Shown: one piece after another, positions 38,255 through 48,314 of the stretch | Position numbering within the stretch: position 1 is the first letter of the stretch | How the letters are laid out: the number at the start of each line of letters is the position of its first letter | The notes under the pieces: generated by a model | Seen by the model: only the letters and a program-made list of their open reading frames with translations | Told to the model about the DNA's origin: nothing | Database searches by the model: none | Program-made: the position numbers and the translations under genes | Assembly (NCBI GenBank): GCA_947483555.1 | Contig: CANKMW010000021.1 | Span: 33,032 to 97,031, forward strand | Origin: Myxococcales bacterium | GTDB taxonomy: Bacteria > Myxococcota_A > Polyangia > Haliangiales > Haliangiaceae | Direction: 5' to 3' | Length of the DNA: 64,000 nt

Positions 38255-38418
38255 CTCTCTAAAGTGCACATTGGCACCCCGTCACCCTCGACGAGCTGCC
38301 GCAGGCTTACCGCTCCCTCGATTTCCCAGACCTGGCGGTTGTCAGCGCGGGCCGGGTAGAAGCGGATCCCTTCCGGGAACAAGCGGAGGAAAAGCTGCCT
38401 CAGATCGGCGCGGTCCAT
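38236..38418 (-). pseudogene. Recombinase C-terminus-like remnant overlapping tRNA-Glu
   Basis: An open stretch of 60 residues from ATG 38418 to a TGA located inside the T-arm of tRNA-Glu. It includes ADLRQLFLRLFPEGIRFYPA and RQVWEIEGAVSLRQLVEG. This looks like the extreme C-terminal region of large serine recombinases or resolvases (LF..LFP.GL.F.P......W.I.G). If right, it is what remains of an integrase beside its attachment site. The family call is tentative; its position is striking. Confidence 0.4.
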
Positions 38419-38501
38419 GAGCGCCGTCCGGACGTCGCCCAGGCGCTCCGGCGCGGACTCCGACGCCGAGGGCTGACCCGCTCGGTCGCGCGGCCGCAGC
38501 G

Positions 38502-39854
38502 TCACGTGGCCCGATGCGGCTGGAGGCCGACGCTCTGGCGCCACTCGATGGCCTCGGGGACCTCGTCGAAGGACAGCAGGTCGCCCTTGAGTTCGACCAG
38601 GGCGTCGCGCACCTCGGCGGGCGTGACGAAGAAGAACTCGCGCCGCAGGTTGACCAGGTTGACGCGCCGGTCGGCGAACCGGCGATGAAGCGCCGTCTCG
38701 AGGGCAACGGCGTCTTCGCTGAAGATCAGCGCGTGGACGTCGTACCGGAACGGAACCGCGGCGCCGCTCAGCTCGTAGATCCGCTCGTCCGGATTGAGCC
38801 GCCGCGTCAGGCCGATCTTGGCGACGCCTGCGCCGAACGCGCCGATGTTCGAGATCACGTAGACGTAGCCGGCCCGGTAGTTCGCGGCGCGCGCGATTAC
38901 GCCATCGAGGGCTCGCTGGATCTCGGCGACCTTCGCCTCGGCGTCGCGGACGGCGGCCGTGTCGCCCCGCATGATCAGCGCCCGCAGCGCGGCCTCGTAG
39001 TGCGCCTTCTCCTTCTCCAGCCGCGCCTGTTCGGCTTCGAACTCGCGCTGGGCCGCCTCCTCCTCGCGCTGTTGCGCACGCAACTCGCGCTCGCGTTCCT
39101 TTTCCTCGGCCTTGCGCGCCAGGAAGTCGGCCGTGAGCTCGAGCTCGCGAACGCGCAGCCCATGGTACGGGGCCGTAACCTCGATGTGCATGCGCTGGCC
39201 TAGTTTCAAGATCGCCGCTCGCAGGCCATCGAGCCGCTTGATCGCTGGGTCGAGCGCGTACGGCCGCAGCCCGCGAACCAGGTTGTCGGCCTCGGCGTTG
39301 TAGGCGCGCAGCATCAGCTTGCAGTTGTCGGCGACCATGCGGGCGCCGTCCTTGTCCGACCCGTTGATGACCCACCGCTTGGCACCGGTCACGGCACCGC
39401 CGGCCTTGACCAGCGCGGCCATCTCCGCCTCCAGCGCTTCGAGCGCCGCCTTGAACTGCACCGCCGAATCGAGTGGGTGCCGGTACTGGTACAGCCCGGC
39501 CTCTTGCAGCACCATGACCTCGCGGGTCTCGACGATCTCGGCGCGCAGGTGCTCGACCTCCGCGGTCAGCCGGGCCACTTCCGCCCGCAGCTGCACCGCC
39601 GCCGCCGCATCGCTGGCCGCGCCGGTCGAGATCGTCGGAACCGCGCTGGCACCCGGCGCGACCGCGACCGGGCGTGGGCCGGTGCCCACGGAGGCGAGGG
39701 CCCTCGGCACGGCCGGCCGGGCCGCGGGGCCGGGCGCCGCCGCGCGGGTCGGCCCTTCCGAGTACTTGGTGTGCGCGGTCCACGTGCTGCCATCCCACCA
39801 GCGTAGGCGTCGGCCGTCTTCGGGATCTGGGTACCAGCCAGCCGCGACGCTCAT
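38502..39854 (-). CDS. DUF2510 - coiled coil - T5orf172/GIY-YIG (DUF4041-type) protein
   Basis: A 450-residue protein from ATG 39854 (overlapping the upstream stop, ATGA). It begins with a DUF2510 module (AAGWYPDPEDGRRLRWWDG, STWTAHT). A disordered Pro/Ala linker and long coiled coils follow (VQLRAEVARLTAEVEHLRAE; EEKERERELRAQQREEEAAQ). The C-terminal T5orf172-type GIY-YIG nuclease domain has GYVYVISN, AKIGLTRR, ALETALHRRF and REFFFVTPAEV, i.e. the Tyr, Arg and Glu positions. Such proteins occur in phages and defence loci. It is coupled to the next gene upstream, so the two probably act together at DNA. Family good, role open. Confidence 0.75.
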   Translation of the reverse strand: MSVAAGWYPDPEDGRRLRWWDGSTWTAHTKYSEGPTRAAAPGPAARPAVPRALASVGTGPRPVAVAPGASAVPTISTGAASDAAAAVQLRAEVARLTAEVEHLRAEIVETREVMVLQEAGLYQYRHPLDSAVQFKAALEALEAEMAALVKAGGAVTGAKRWVINGSDKDGARMVADNCKLMLRAYNAEADNLVRGLRPYALDPAIKRLDGLRAAILKLGQRMHIEVTAPYHGLRVRELELTADFLARKAEEKERERELRAQQREEEAAQREFEAEQARLEKEKAHYEAALRALIMRGDTAAVRDAEAKVAEIQRALDGVIARAANYRAGYVYVISNIGAFGAGVAKIGLTRRLNPDERIYELSGAAVPFRYDVHALIFSEDAVALETALHRRFADRRVNLVNLRREFFFVTPAEVRDALVELKGDLLSFDEVPEAIEWRQSVGLQPHRAT

Positions 39855-40921
39855 CCGCTGGTCGCCCACTGCTCATCGAGGTCCATCGCGGCCACCGGCT
39901 CGAACCCGCTCATCTTCTTGAAGCGCATCCGGTGGGGAAAGTTCCGCATCGCATCCGACGGGTCGATGTGATTCAGGTTGATCTGCCCGAGGGATTCTTG
40001 CGTGAACTGCGCCGCCAAGAACGTGACGGGTTCATCGTGCCCGGTGCTCGAGTTCGGCTGGATGGCACCGACGTTGACGACGACTCGCCCGACCGGCACT
40101 ACCGCCAGCGCCTCTCTCGCGACCCGGAGCGCCGCTGAGCAGACGTGGTCCTGGTACAGCGCCCAGTACCGGCCCTTGGCCATTTCCTTCGTCGACAGCT
40201 TACCCTTCGCGGTGACCGACACTTCCTCGCTCGGCACCACATCCGGATCGTCGATCCGACACGCGAAGGCCAGCTCGTGCGCACGCGCGCCGACGATCTC
40301 GACGCGGTTCTGGAACGCGCCCAGCTCGACGAACGCGCCGGCCGCGTTCAGCGCCTCGCCGTACGCCCGAAAGTCGCCGGCGACGATCCGCGCCCCGATC
40401 GCGCGCAACCGCTCCCAGGTCGCGTACTCGCTCCGGTACTCCGACATCGCCTGCTGGTAGTAGCCGTCGTCCGCCCGCCGGGCGTTCGCGACGATCTGCT
40501 CGAGCTCGGCCCGACGCCGCTTCGCCCCGCCGAGCCACCGCTCGAAGACTCCCGGCGCGTAAGTGTCGCGCATGACGCCCGCCGCCAGCTCCTGCGTCCC
40601 CGCGCGCACCGGCTCGAGCGGCGCCGCTGCCTGCGCCGCCGCTCGCCAGTCCCACGGCTCCGAACACTCCTTGTGCAGGGACACCAGGAGCTCCACGTAC
40701 TGCTCGTACTGGTTCGCCTCATCTGCCGCCTGCTGCTGCTCAAGCTGGCGAGCGTGGGCCTTCTGCGCACGCAACATCGCCCGGTAGTTCTGCATCGCCG
40801 CGCGCTCGCGGTGTCGCGCCTGCCGGATGCTCGCTTTCTCAGCGCGCTCCATGGCCCGAACGAACTGTCGCCAGCTCACGCCTGACTCCCGGGCATCCTC
40901 GTCCGCAACGACTGCCACCAC
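39851..40921 (-). CDS. Unknown coiled-coil protein paired with the GIY-YIG protein
   Basis: A 356-residue cytosolic protein starting at tandem GTGs (40921/40918). The N-terminal ~80 residues are a highly basic coiled coil (RQFVRAMERAEKASIRQARH, then QLEQQQAADEANQYEQYVEL). The middle is helical with WERLRAIGARIVAGDFRAYG. The C-terminal alpha/beta part has CSAALRVAREALAVVPVGRV and a VNVGAIQ motif, resembling restriction-endonuclease-like proteins of the 'VNV....D..TG' type. I do not recognise a named family. Its 4-bp overlap with the GIY-YIG gene marks a two-gene cassette. Confidence 0.65.
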   Translation of the reverse strand: MVAVVADEDARESGVSWRQFVRAMERAEKASIRQARHRERAAMQNYRAMLRAQKAHARQLEQQQAADEANQYEQYVELLVSLHKECSEPWDWRAAAQAAAPLEPVRAGTQELAAGVMRDTYAPGVFERWLGGAKRRRAELEQIVANARRADDGYYQQAMSEYRSEYATWERLRAIGARIVAGDFRAYGEALNAAGAFVELGAFQNRVEIVGARAHELAFACRIDDPDVVPSEEVSVTAKGKLSTKEMAKGRYWALYQDHVCSAALRVAREALAVVPVGRVVVNVGAIQPNSSTGHDEPVTFLAAQFTQESLGQINLNHIDPSDAMRNFPHRMRFKKMSGFEPVAAMDLDEQWATSG

Positions 40922-40949
40922 GTCATCGCGCCGACAATAGCCCCGACGC

Positions 40950-41450
40950 GCCGGCTTCGGCTAGCAAGGTGGGCGGGGCCACGGTCGACGCACGCGCTAG
41001 GCGACCTGGCCCGCCGCGGTGAGGTGCAGGCGGCGGTGTGCGAACGGCGGGCGCGCGCCTTGTCGTGCGAGGCGTTCGAGGCCGGCAGCGTGCCCCATGG
41101 GCGACCGCGCCGTGGCGGCGAGTAGCGCCCCGCCCCGTCGTCGTCGTCGTCGCCTCGATCAGGCGCAGGATGCGCCGGGCCGCGCGGGCGCAGATCCCTT
41201 CCACGTCGTCGTCGGTGGGCGCCGGCAGCGGCACGAACCGCGCGCCGCTGCTCCCGTCGGCGACGAACACGCCGTCGGGCACGAGCGTGGAAGTGGACGC
41301 TGAGGTTGAGCACGGATCCGAACCGCTGGATCGCGGCCGCACGCAGCGCCGCGCCTCGCGCGAGGACCGCACCGCGCGGACAGCTGGGCCGCAGTCGAGC
41401 GCCCGGCGCACGCCGCGCGGAACGCGCCGGTGGCTAGCTCCTCGAACATC
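40950..41450 (-). pseudogene. Decayed IS91-family transposase
   Basis: The reverse strand carries IS91 transposase motifs split over three frames. RFGSVLNLSVHFHA is followed, after a one-base loss at about 41280, by LVPDGVFVADGSS and FVPLPAPTDDDVEGICARAA. A large internal deletion then joins to GHAAGLERLARQGARPPFAH and LTAAGQVA ending in TAG. IS91 enzymes are Y2 rolling-circle transposases. The copy cannot be active. It fills most of the ~720-bp gap between the GIY-YIG unit and the eCIS effector gene. Confidence 0.8.
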
Positions 41451-41642
41451 GGTGAGCGCGTTGTTGATGGGGCGTCGGGCAGCTTGCCGTTCAGGTAATT
41501 TCGATGGGTTGGCCGACGCGGATCACCGGACAAGGGTGATAGCCCGGTCGGACCCGAGCCCGTATCATCCGAAATTCCACGGGCCGGGCGTCTCCTCCAA
41601 GAAAACACGCAGCCGCTGGTCTCCTCCACCGACAACGCGGTC

Positions 41643-44057
41643 ATGAGAATGAAGGACCAAACCAACAGCGGTGACCAGACGCCACTCGAGCCGGCCGCGC
41701 GCGACGATCACCGCGCTCCAGGCAAGGTCACCGCGACCGGCGGCCTGGGCGGGCCGGTCCAGCGATCTGCGGCCCCCGATGGCGGCGGAATGGCTTCCCC
41801 ACCGCGGGGCATGTCGGATTTCGTTCCGATCTCGTGCGACGTCAGCTTTCTCGACAGCATCGTCAGTCCTCCACATGCCGCGCCGTCTTCGAGCGACAAT
41901 GGCGCCGCCGTGCAACGCAGGGACTCGGGCGGCGGCGCCGAGTCCGACGTGCATTCCCTCGCTGATGCCGGGACGAGCGGGGCAGCCGGCCGGCTCCCCT
42001 TCATGGATCAGATCCAGGCGTCCTTCGGCGCCCACGACGTTTCTGGGATCCGTGCCCACAACGACGGCAACGCGGCGGATGCCGCGCGGTCCATGGGCGC
42101 GACGGCCTTCGCGACCGGTGATCACGTCGCGTTCGCAGGCGCCCCGGACCTGCACACCGCAGCGCACGAGGCCGCGCACGTCGTGCAACAGCGCAGCGGT
42201 GTGCAGCTCTATGGTGGCGTTGGCGAGGTCGGTGACCGCTACGAGCAGCACGCGGACGCCGTGGCCGAGGTGGTGGTGCGCGGCGAATCCGCCGAAAGCC
42301 TCCTCAGCGACGTCGCGGGAACCGGTCCGGGACCGTCGAAGGCCATCCAGCGGTTCGCTGCGCACGAGCACCGCGATCTCGGCAACGCCGGCTCCGGTGG
42401 CGCATCCGTGGAGCTGGCACCTGGGTACTCGGTTCCCTTCGGCGACGTCGTAGCTCTCGCGGGCGACCACTTCGAATCCATGACGCAGCTGCGCAACTTC
42501 GCCGCGAACGACAAGGGCGGGAAGGAGAGCCGCGCGGAGATCGAGTACGCACGCGCGTGGCAACTCAACCACCCCAACCCCATGGCGTTCTTCGACACAG
42601 AAGCCGTCGATGCCCAGCAGAAGCGCTACTACAAGCTCGCCGGGCGAAACCAATCACACTTCCTGGCCCCCAACGAGCGCGACCGTGGCGCCACCCCTGC
42701 CGAGATGTCGGGGGTCGGCAATGACAGGGCGCAGATCGCCGCCGCGCGCTACGTCGGTTCGCTCCCGAAGAACGCACCCGCCGCGTACCGCCTCTATCAC
42801 ATCCAGGCCATCTTCGAGGCCGTCGATGCCGCCAAGGCGATGCAGGGCGGCAAGAGCGACGGAAAGGGGCCAACCCTCTCCACTGCGCTCGCCACCGAGG
42901 CTTTCGCCTGCCATTTTCTTACCGATTCGTTCTCCGGCGGACACGTTCGCACGGCGCGTCAGGACCTGAAGAGCCACTGGGATCCCAAGGTCCCGATGTT
43001 CTCCTACAACCTTATCGGGCTCATGTCGGATCTCATCGCCGAAGATCTCGACCGTCGCCCAATCGGCGCCGGCGGGACACACTTCCTCGCTGGCCAGGCT
43101 CGCAATACCATCACCTCCAAACTCGCCGCGAAGGGCACGTTCACAATTGGGGACCTGATTGCCGGTGCGCTTCATGACCATGACAACGCCTTTGGCGTGC
43201 ATGTGAAGGCTGGTGGTGTCGACGCCCACCTCGTGGGTGACGGCAAGCTCGACCAGGGCACCGTTGCTGGGGCTCAGACATTCTCACTCGCAAGTCGCGC
43301 CGTCGCCAACGCCGTCGGCGAGCTTCAGCACGCCTTCTCCCTCGGGATGGGCAACCTGGGGGCCGTCGAGATCATCGAGCTCTTCCTCAAGCAGCATCAC
43401 GACCGGTTCGCCGCCGAGACGCTCGTGCCGGACCCAACCACCATCGACGAATCGAAGAGTCCCGAGGCCAAATGGCGAGTCGGCTCCATCGAGACTCTGC
43501 TCACGGACGATGTCTTCGTCCACGGAGTCAAGCTCTTCCTCAATGCGCAGCGAGCAGAACTGGTCGGGATCGCGGAATCGATCGGCAAGGAGTTCCTGGG
43601 TGGCGCAAAGGAGGCCGCGATCAAGGATGCAGTGGTCAAGGAGATCGACCAGGATCCAATCGGCGTGCTCCGGCGCGTGGTCAATTGGACTCCAGGCTCC
43701 GGGCTAGCGCACTCCTGGCACGCCAAGGATGACCAGAGCGACTACGTGGACGAGGCGGCGAAGCACGGAATGATGGGGACCCTCACGATCGAGCAGCGTA
43801 TCTCGATGATGAAGACGCTGACCGCAGACTTGATGCACCCAAGCGCCCGGGACCCAACATCCCAGCCAGGAACGCCCAAGGTCTCCGAGGCTCGCCCCTC
43901 TGAAACCATCATGTCCATCCTGGACACCACATCGCCGCAGGACGTGGCCACCGTGTTCGACGCGGTCGGGTACGACGAAATCCTGCACGGCCTCACCGCG
44001 CTTCACCGGATCGTGTTCAAGACGAAGTACCCGAGACCTGCACATGCGAGCCGCTAG
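41643..44057 (+). CDS. eCIS-core (DUF4157) effector with phospholipase C-like domain
   Basis: An 804-residue protein. After a disordered N-terminal leader (1-120), residues ~121-205 are the DUF4157/eCIS-core domain: [28 protein letters not shown] and the zincin motif HEAAH (175-179). This domain marks cargo of extracellular contractile injection systems. Residues ~410-520 resemble zinc-dependent phospholipase C / S1-P1-type folds: [31 protein letters not shown], with several His/Asp suited to bind zinc. A helical C-terminus follows. No tail or sheath genes are in the window, so delivery would be in trans. ATG 41649 is an alternative start. Confidence 0.78.
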   Translation: MRMKDQTNSGDQTPLEPAARDDHRAPGKVTATGGLGGPVQRSAAPDGGGMASPPRGMSDFVPISCDVSFLDSIVSPPHAAPSSSDNGAAVQRRDSGGGAESDVHSLADAGTSGAAGRLPFMDQIQASFGAHDVSGIRAHNDGNAADAARSMGATAFATGDHVAFAGAPDLHTAAHEAAHVVQQRSGVQLYGGVGEVGDRYEQHADAVAEVVVRGESAESLLSDVAGTGPGPSKAIQRFAAHEHRDLGNAGSGGASVELAPGYSVPFGDVVALAGDHFESMTQLRNFAANDKGGKESRAEIEYARAWQLNHPNPMAFFDTEAVDAQQKRYYKLAGRNQSHFLAPNERDRGATPAEMSGVGNDRAQIAAARYVGSLPKNAPAAYRLYHIQAIFEAVDAAKAMQGGKSDGKGPTLSTALATEAFACHFLTDSFSGGHVRTARQDLKSHWDPKVPMFSYNLIGLMSDLIAEDLDRRPIGAGGTHFLAGQARNTITSKLAAKGTFTIGDLIAGALHDHDNAFGVHVKAGGVDAHLVGDGKLDQGTVAGAQTFSLASRAVANAVGELQHAFSLGMGNLGAVEIIELFLKQHHDRFAAETLVPDPTTIDESKSPEAKWRVGSIETLLTDDVFVHGVKLFLNAQRAELVGIAESIGKEFLGGAKEAAIKDAVVKEIDQDPIGVLRRVVNWTPGSGLAHSWHAKDDQSDYVDEAAKHGMMGTLTIEQRISMMKTLTADLMHPSARDPTSQPGTPKVSEARPSETIMSILDTTSPQDVATVFDAVGYDEILHGLTALHRIVFKTKYPRPAHASR

Positions 44058-45075
44058 CGGACTTGCCGCCATCGTCGCCATTTCGTGCGGCGATGTTTCG
44101 AGGTCCAGCATGCAGATCGTCGCACCACCGGAGTTGGAGTCCGTGCGCGTCCTCGAGCGCTCCGAGACCGTGGCGGTGGTCAGCTCGGCCACCGCCGTCG
44201 ACACTGTCCGGCTGCTCGCACCGAAGACATACGCACTTCTTGCGGAGGCACCGGGGACCCCCGTGTGGCCTGGCCGTGCCACCTGGCAAGAGACCGTGCT
44301 TCGACAGGCACCCTGGCAGCTCTCGTCACTGACACTGGTCACGGCCGACGGTGGCTCCTCGCTATCGGTGCCTCCTCCGGGCCCTGCAGGATGGCAACTG
44401 ACCTTCCTCGAGTGCGGCAAGGATCTGTGTTCGTTCACGTGGGAGGACACTGCATCCGCGCAGCACGTCGACGTTGTGCGCATGAAGCCGCTCGAGCGCC
44501 TTGCCGGATATTCACGGGAAGTCCGCGCGCGGCGCGGCGTCGTGCATCCGAGCCGCGCGGTCGTGTATCACGCCGACTTGGGCCTCCGTCTCGTGGCCGA
44601 GGATCAGGACACCGGGGCCATACTCTGGAAGGCGCCTCTCAGCCCGCCGGACTCGCCCGCCTTCGACATCGGGTCGCTGCAGGTCATCGTCACCGGGAAC
44701 GGCCGGTACGTGCTCGCGATCTACGGTGGGTACGATCGATTCGGGTTCCTGTCCCCGCGGCTGGAAGTCTTCGACGCGGCGAGCGGAAAACCCGTGGACG
44801 TTGACGCGAAGCGTTTTACGACTCTGGCCGACGACACCTCCGTGTCCTTCGAGAGCGTTCCGGGCTCGGACAACCTGGTCATCGTCGGCAAGCGCGTCTT
44901 GAGCGGCGGCGAGTCGCCGACCGCTGGCCTCCACGGCATCGTCGAGGTCGAGATCCCGTCGCTGACTGGAGTGAGCAGCTACCGTCCGGCCGCTGGAGAC
45001 TCGTGGAGGATCCACGCTCCTCGCCAGGTGATTCCCCTCGCTTCCGGGCGCGTCCTGTTCGCTGCGACACGGTAG
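44044..45075 (+). CDS. Lipoprotein overlapping the eCIS effector gene (possible immunity or partner)
   Basis: A 343-residue lipoprotein (IVAISC lipobox) that begins 14 bp before the effector gene ends, so translation is coupled. The mature protein is strand-rich with PQQ/WD-like repeating blades ([57 protein letters not shown]) and ends [11 protein letters not shown], suggesting a beta-propeller. A periplasmic protein coupled to a putative membrane-active enzyme could be an immunity factor; that is inference only. Confidence 0.65.
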   Translation: MRAASGLAAIVAISCGDVSRSSMQIVAPPELESVRVLERSETVAVVSSATAVDTVRLLAPKTYALLAEAPGTPVWPGRATWQETVLRQAPWQLSSLTLVTADGGSSLSVPPPGPAGWQLTFLECGKDLCSFTWEDTASAQHVDVVRMKPLERLAGYSREVRARRGVVHPSRAVVYHADLGLRLVAEDQDTGAILWKAPLSPPDSPAFDIGSLQVIVTGNGRYVLAIYGGYDRFGFLSPRLEVFDAASGKPVDVDAKRFTTLADDTSVSFESVPGSDNLVIVGKRVLSGGESPTAGLHGIVEVEIPSLTGVSSYRPAAGDSWRIHAPRQVIPLASGRVLFAATR

Positions 45076-45165
45076 ACGAATGATGTTCCCATCCTTCGCG
45101 AACCTGCCGCCCCGAACGCTGCCAGCTCCTCCCAGGCCGGTTTCTCCAACACCCCCGACAGAACC

Positions 45166-46110
45166 ATGACCACCTGGCTACGTGTCGCCGTCATCAGCAT
45201 TGCGGCGTTGCACTCTCTGTCCTCCGTGGCGCTGGCGCAACCCGATGCAGCCCAGGCTGAACACTTCTTCAAGGAGGGCAAGCGCCTGATGGACGAGGGC
45301 AACATCGCCGAGGCGTGCACGGCGTTCGAGACAAGCTACGGCAAGGACCCGGCGATCTCGACCCTGATGAACCTCGGCAACTGCCGCGAGAAGAACCATC
45401 AGTACGCGAGCGCCTGGGGGCATTTCGTCAACTCCGCGCGCCTGTCACGCGGCGATCAGTCCGCGACCGCGCTGAAGCGCGTCGCACAGGAACGCGCCGC
45501 CGCTTTGGAACCGATGCTTTCGTACCTGGTCATCAACGTCCCGGCCGACGCGAAGGTGGAGGGGCTCTCGATCATGCTGAACGGGAAGGTGGTCGCGGAG
45601 TCCGAGTGGAACTGGCGGTTCCCCGTCGACGGGGGGGAGTACCGGATCGAGGGCAAGGCGCCCGGGCACGAACCATGGGAAACGACGGTCAAGGTCGCTG
45701 CGGCGAAGGACACGCAGGCGGCGACGGTGCCCCGGTTTCATCCGTCGCCCGCCGACTCCCTCACGTCGACCGTCACCGTGGAGCAGGGCGAGGCGTGGCA
45801 CGCGGATCGTCTCGGATGGGCGCTGCTGGGCGGCGGTGCCGTCGCGGCCATCGGCGGCGGCGGCTTCATGCTGAGCGGCGCATCCCTCTACGACCAGGCG
45901 GCCGATGAGGACAGACAGGACGTGCGATCCGACCTCGAGGACAAGGCCGGGCGGCGCGTGCTCATCGGCGCCGTCACCGGCGGCGTGGGTGTCGTGATAC
46001 TCACGGTCGGGATCGTCAGGCTGGCACGGACCCCTGAGCGCCGGATCGACGGCCAGGCCGTCCAGGTCAGTGTGGGACCATCGTGGTTTTCCATCAGCGG
46101 GAGGTTCTGA
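45166..46110 (+). CDS. TPR-PEGA domain membrane protein
   Basis: A 314-residue protein with a signal peptide (VISIAALHSLSSVALA), TPR-like helices (AEHFFKEGKRLMDEGNIAEA, ISTLMNLGNCREKNHQYASA), a PEGA-type beta domain (LVINVPADAKVEGLSIMLNG, EYRIEGKAPGHEPWE) and two C-terminal membrane helices. This layout is common in Haliangium-like genomes. A periplasmic scaffold role is likely. It leads into a downstream lipoprotein run. Confidence 0.72.
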   Translation: MTTWLRVAVISIAALHSLSSVALAQPDAAQAEHFFKEGKRLMDEGNIAEACTAFETSYGKDPAISTLMNLGNCREKNHQYASAWGHFVNSARLSRGDQSATALKRVAQERAAALEPMLSYLVINVPADAKVEGLSIMLNGKVVAESEWNWRFPVDGGEYRIEGKAPGHEPWETTVKVAAAKDTQAATVPRFHPSPADSLTSTVTVEQGEAWHADRLGWALLGGGAVAAIGGGGFMLSGASLYDQAADEDRQDVRSDLEDKAGRRVLIGAVTGGVGVVILTVGIVRLARTPERRIDGQAVQVSVGPSWFSISGRF

Positions 46111-46112
46111 TC

Positions 46113-47723
46113 GTGCGCCTCGTCTTCACGTTGCTTGCGCTGACCACGCTCTGCGGTTGCCCGAGCGGAAATCCCGTCGAGTGCCGCGACCAGACGAGCT
46201 GTGACCTCGGCGGCGGCGGTGTCTGCATCGCCGCGTCGACCGGGAACCAGTGGTGCGCCTATCCCGACTCGAACTGCCCCGGCGGCCTGCGCTTCTCGGA
46301 CTACCAGATCGGTGACGGGCTGTCCGGACAGTGCGTCGAGCCGACCGACGTCGTCGACGCGGGCCAGGACGACGGGGGCATCGATGGACTACCCGGCGTC
46401 GATGGTCCTGATGCCGCCAACCCGGTGGGGTGGGCGCTGGACATCCGTGGCCAGTACACCGAGTACGTCACCGACGTCGCGACTGATCCCAGCGGCAACA
46501 TCTACATCACCGGCGCGTTCGCCGGCACCACGACGTTCGGGACCATGAGCGTGACCTCCACCGGCAATCCGACCACCGGGATCTCCGACGTGTTCGTGGT
46601 CAAGGTCTCGCCGTTCGGGACGGTCGAATGGGCGAAGCGTATCGGCAGCACGCTCTACGACGAGGGCCTACGAGTCGTCGCGGACGCTGGCGGTGTGACC
46701 GTCGGCGGAACGTTTCAGGGTACGGTCTTCTTCGGCACCGGCATCGGCACCGACCGGACGAGCGCAGGTTCGAGGGACGCCTTCATCCTCCGGCTCAACA
46801 CGCTAGGTCAGTTCGTGTGGGTCGCCCCCGGCGGCGGGACGGGAGCCGACACCCTGGCTGGCCTTGCGGTCGACGGTTCCGGCAACACGTATGCAACGGG
46901 ATCGTTCCGGACGTCCGCGGCGTTCGGCGGGCCGTCGCTGACCTCGCTGGGGACAGACGACATCTGGGTCGCGAAGTACAACCCGACCGGCGTCCACCAG
47001 TGGTCGAAGAGCATCGGCAGCGCCACCAGCGAGAGCGCCGGGGGCGTCGCGGTGGTCGAGGGCGATGTCGTCGTCGGTGGGGCATTCGCCGATCAGATCG
47101 ACCTGGGGGGCGCATCGCCTTTCATGGCGGATGGCGGGACCGATCTTTTCGTCGTCCGCCTCATGAGCTCGAACGGTTCGCACGTCTGGTCGCAGCGCCA
47201 GGGCGGCACCAGTGCCGACCAGCTTCGCAGGCTGGTACCGTCGACGAACGGAGTGATCGCAATCGGCTGTCACCAGGGCACGGCGTCCTTCGGCGGGGCC
47301 TCGTTCACGAGCGCCGGCGCCGACGATGCCTTCGTCTGGAAGATGAGCGCGTCGGGCGCTCATGTGTGGTCGATCGCCTTCGGGGGTGGCGATACGGACT
47401 GCGCAACCGCCGCGCTGGAGACCGCCGGACAGGACGTCATCGTCGGCGGCGACTATCGCGGGGGCGGCGTGTCGATCGGCGGCACCGTGCTCCCGATGCT
47501 CGGGAACATCGACTCGTTCATCGCCAAGCTCGGGCTCGATGGCGCGCCGCTGAGCGCGACGGGCCATGGCGGCACGTATCCCGACTCTGTTGCTGGCATC
47601 GCCCTCTCGGACGGAGACGTCGTCGTTGGCGGCACGTACTATGGCACCGTCTCGTACTTCGGACGGATGCTCACGAGCATGGGCGACGTAGGAGAGAACG
47701 ATGCCCTGCTCGTCCGCGAGTAG
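46113..47723 (+). CDS. SBBP-type beta-propeller surface lipoprotein
   Basis: A 536-residue lipoprotein from GTG 46113, with GGGAGG ahead and a signal ending TTLCGC. A Cys-rich N-part (CDLGGGGVCIAA, WCAYPDSNCPGG) and Asp/Gly linker precede ~7 repeats of the type VATDPSGNIYITGAFAGTTT / VVKVSPFGTVEWAKRIGS, an SBBP-like propeller. It is probably surface-exposed. It lies 2 bp after the TPR-PEGA gene. Confidence 0.78.
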   Translation: MRLVFTLLALTTLCGCPSGNPVECRDQTSCDLGGGGVCIAASTGNQWCAYPDSNCPGGLRFSDYQIGDGLSGQCVEPTDVVDAGQDDGGIDGLPGVDGPDAANPVGWALDIRGQYTEYVTDVATDPSGNIYITGAFAGTTTFGTMSVTSTGNPTTGISDVFVVKVSPFGTVEWAKRIGSTLYDEGLRVVADAGGVTVGGTFQGTVFFGTGIGTDRTSAGSRDAFILRLNTLGQFVWVAPGGGTGADTLAGLAVDGSGNTYATGSFRTSAAFGGPSLTSLGTDDIWVAKYNPTGVHQWSKSIGSATSESAGGVAVVEGDVVVGGAFADQIDLGGASPFMADGGTDLFVVRLMSSNGSHVWSQRQGGTSADQLRRLVPSTNGVIAIGCHQGTASFGGASFTSAGADDAFVWKMSASGAHVWSIAFGGGDTDCATAALETAGQDVIVGGDYRGGGVSIGGTVLPMLGNIDSFIAKLGLDGAPLSATGHGGTYPDSVAGIALSDGDVVVGGTYYGTVSYFGRMLTSMGDVGENDALLVRE

Positions 47724-48258
47724 TCGAACGTGGCGGCGCGCGGCGCCGCTGCTCTGCGTCTTCCTTGCAGCGGTCGCGTGCAAGAAGGCGAAGCCGCGGA
47801 AGCACGCGGACACGCCACCGACCTCGGTATGGGCGCGCACGACGACGGACGATCGCGTGCTCCAGTGGCGATCCCGCTGCGGCACGGAAGCGAAGGCGCA
47901 GCGCATCGGCCCGAACATCAACCTCGCCTTCAAAAGTGGTGACGGCATCTCCCAGCTCGGATGCACGTTGGAGTACCGCGAGAGCAACCGCGACCTGCTG
48001 AGCGTGGCCATCATCGTGACCTCGGCCGACCCCAAGGCCACGGTCTACGGGCAGTGGGCGAAGCTGGAGGCCGAGACGCGCGCGCTGGTCGACGAGCTGT
48101 TGACCGCTCCTGCCCGCTCCAGGCTTTGGGCGGCGCTGGGAGCGAAGGCGGCCGGGAACTTCAGCCTCGGCGATGGGTTCACCGCGCAGGTCATCCAGGG
48201 AAACGGCGACGGCATCCTGACGGTGGTCCTCAACGTTCACGTCGGTAGTCGCCCGTGA
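47701..48258 (+). CDS. Small lipoprotein
   Basis: A 185-residue lipoprotein (FLAAVACKKAK) overlapping the propeller gene by 23 bp. The mature part has WRSRCGTEAKAQRIGPNINL, LGCTLEYRESNRDLLSVAII and a helical middle. Two cysteines could pair. Family unknown; expression is coupled to its neighbours. Confidence 0.6.
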   Translation: MPCSSASSRTWRRAAPLLCVFLAAVACKKAKPRKHADTPPTSVWARTTTDDRVLQWRSRCGTEAKAQRIGPNINLAFKSGDGISQLGCTLEYRESNRDLLSVAIIVTSADPKATVYGQWAKLEAETRALVDELLTAPARSRLWAALGAKAAGNFSLGDGFTAQVIQGNGDGILTVVLNVHVGSRP

Positions 48259-48314
48259 GCTATCTCGATGAGAGACGTAGGATCGGCTCCGTCCGCTTGC
48301 TATGCTCGCCGTCC

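Noticed and set aside
41038..41646. Plus-strand open frame before the eCIS gene
   Set aside because: It is antisense to the IS91 relic and has no protein-like features.
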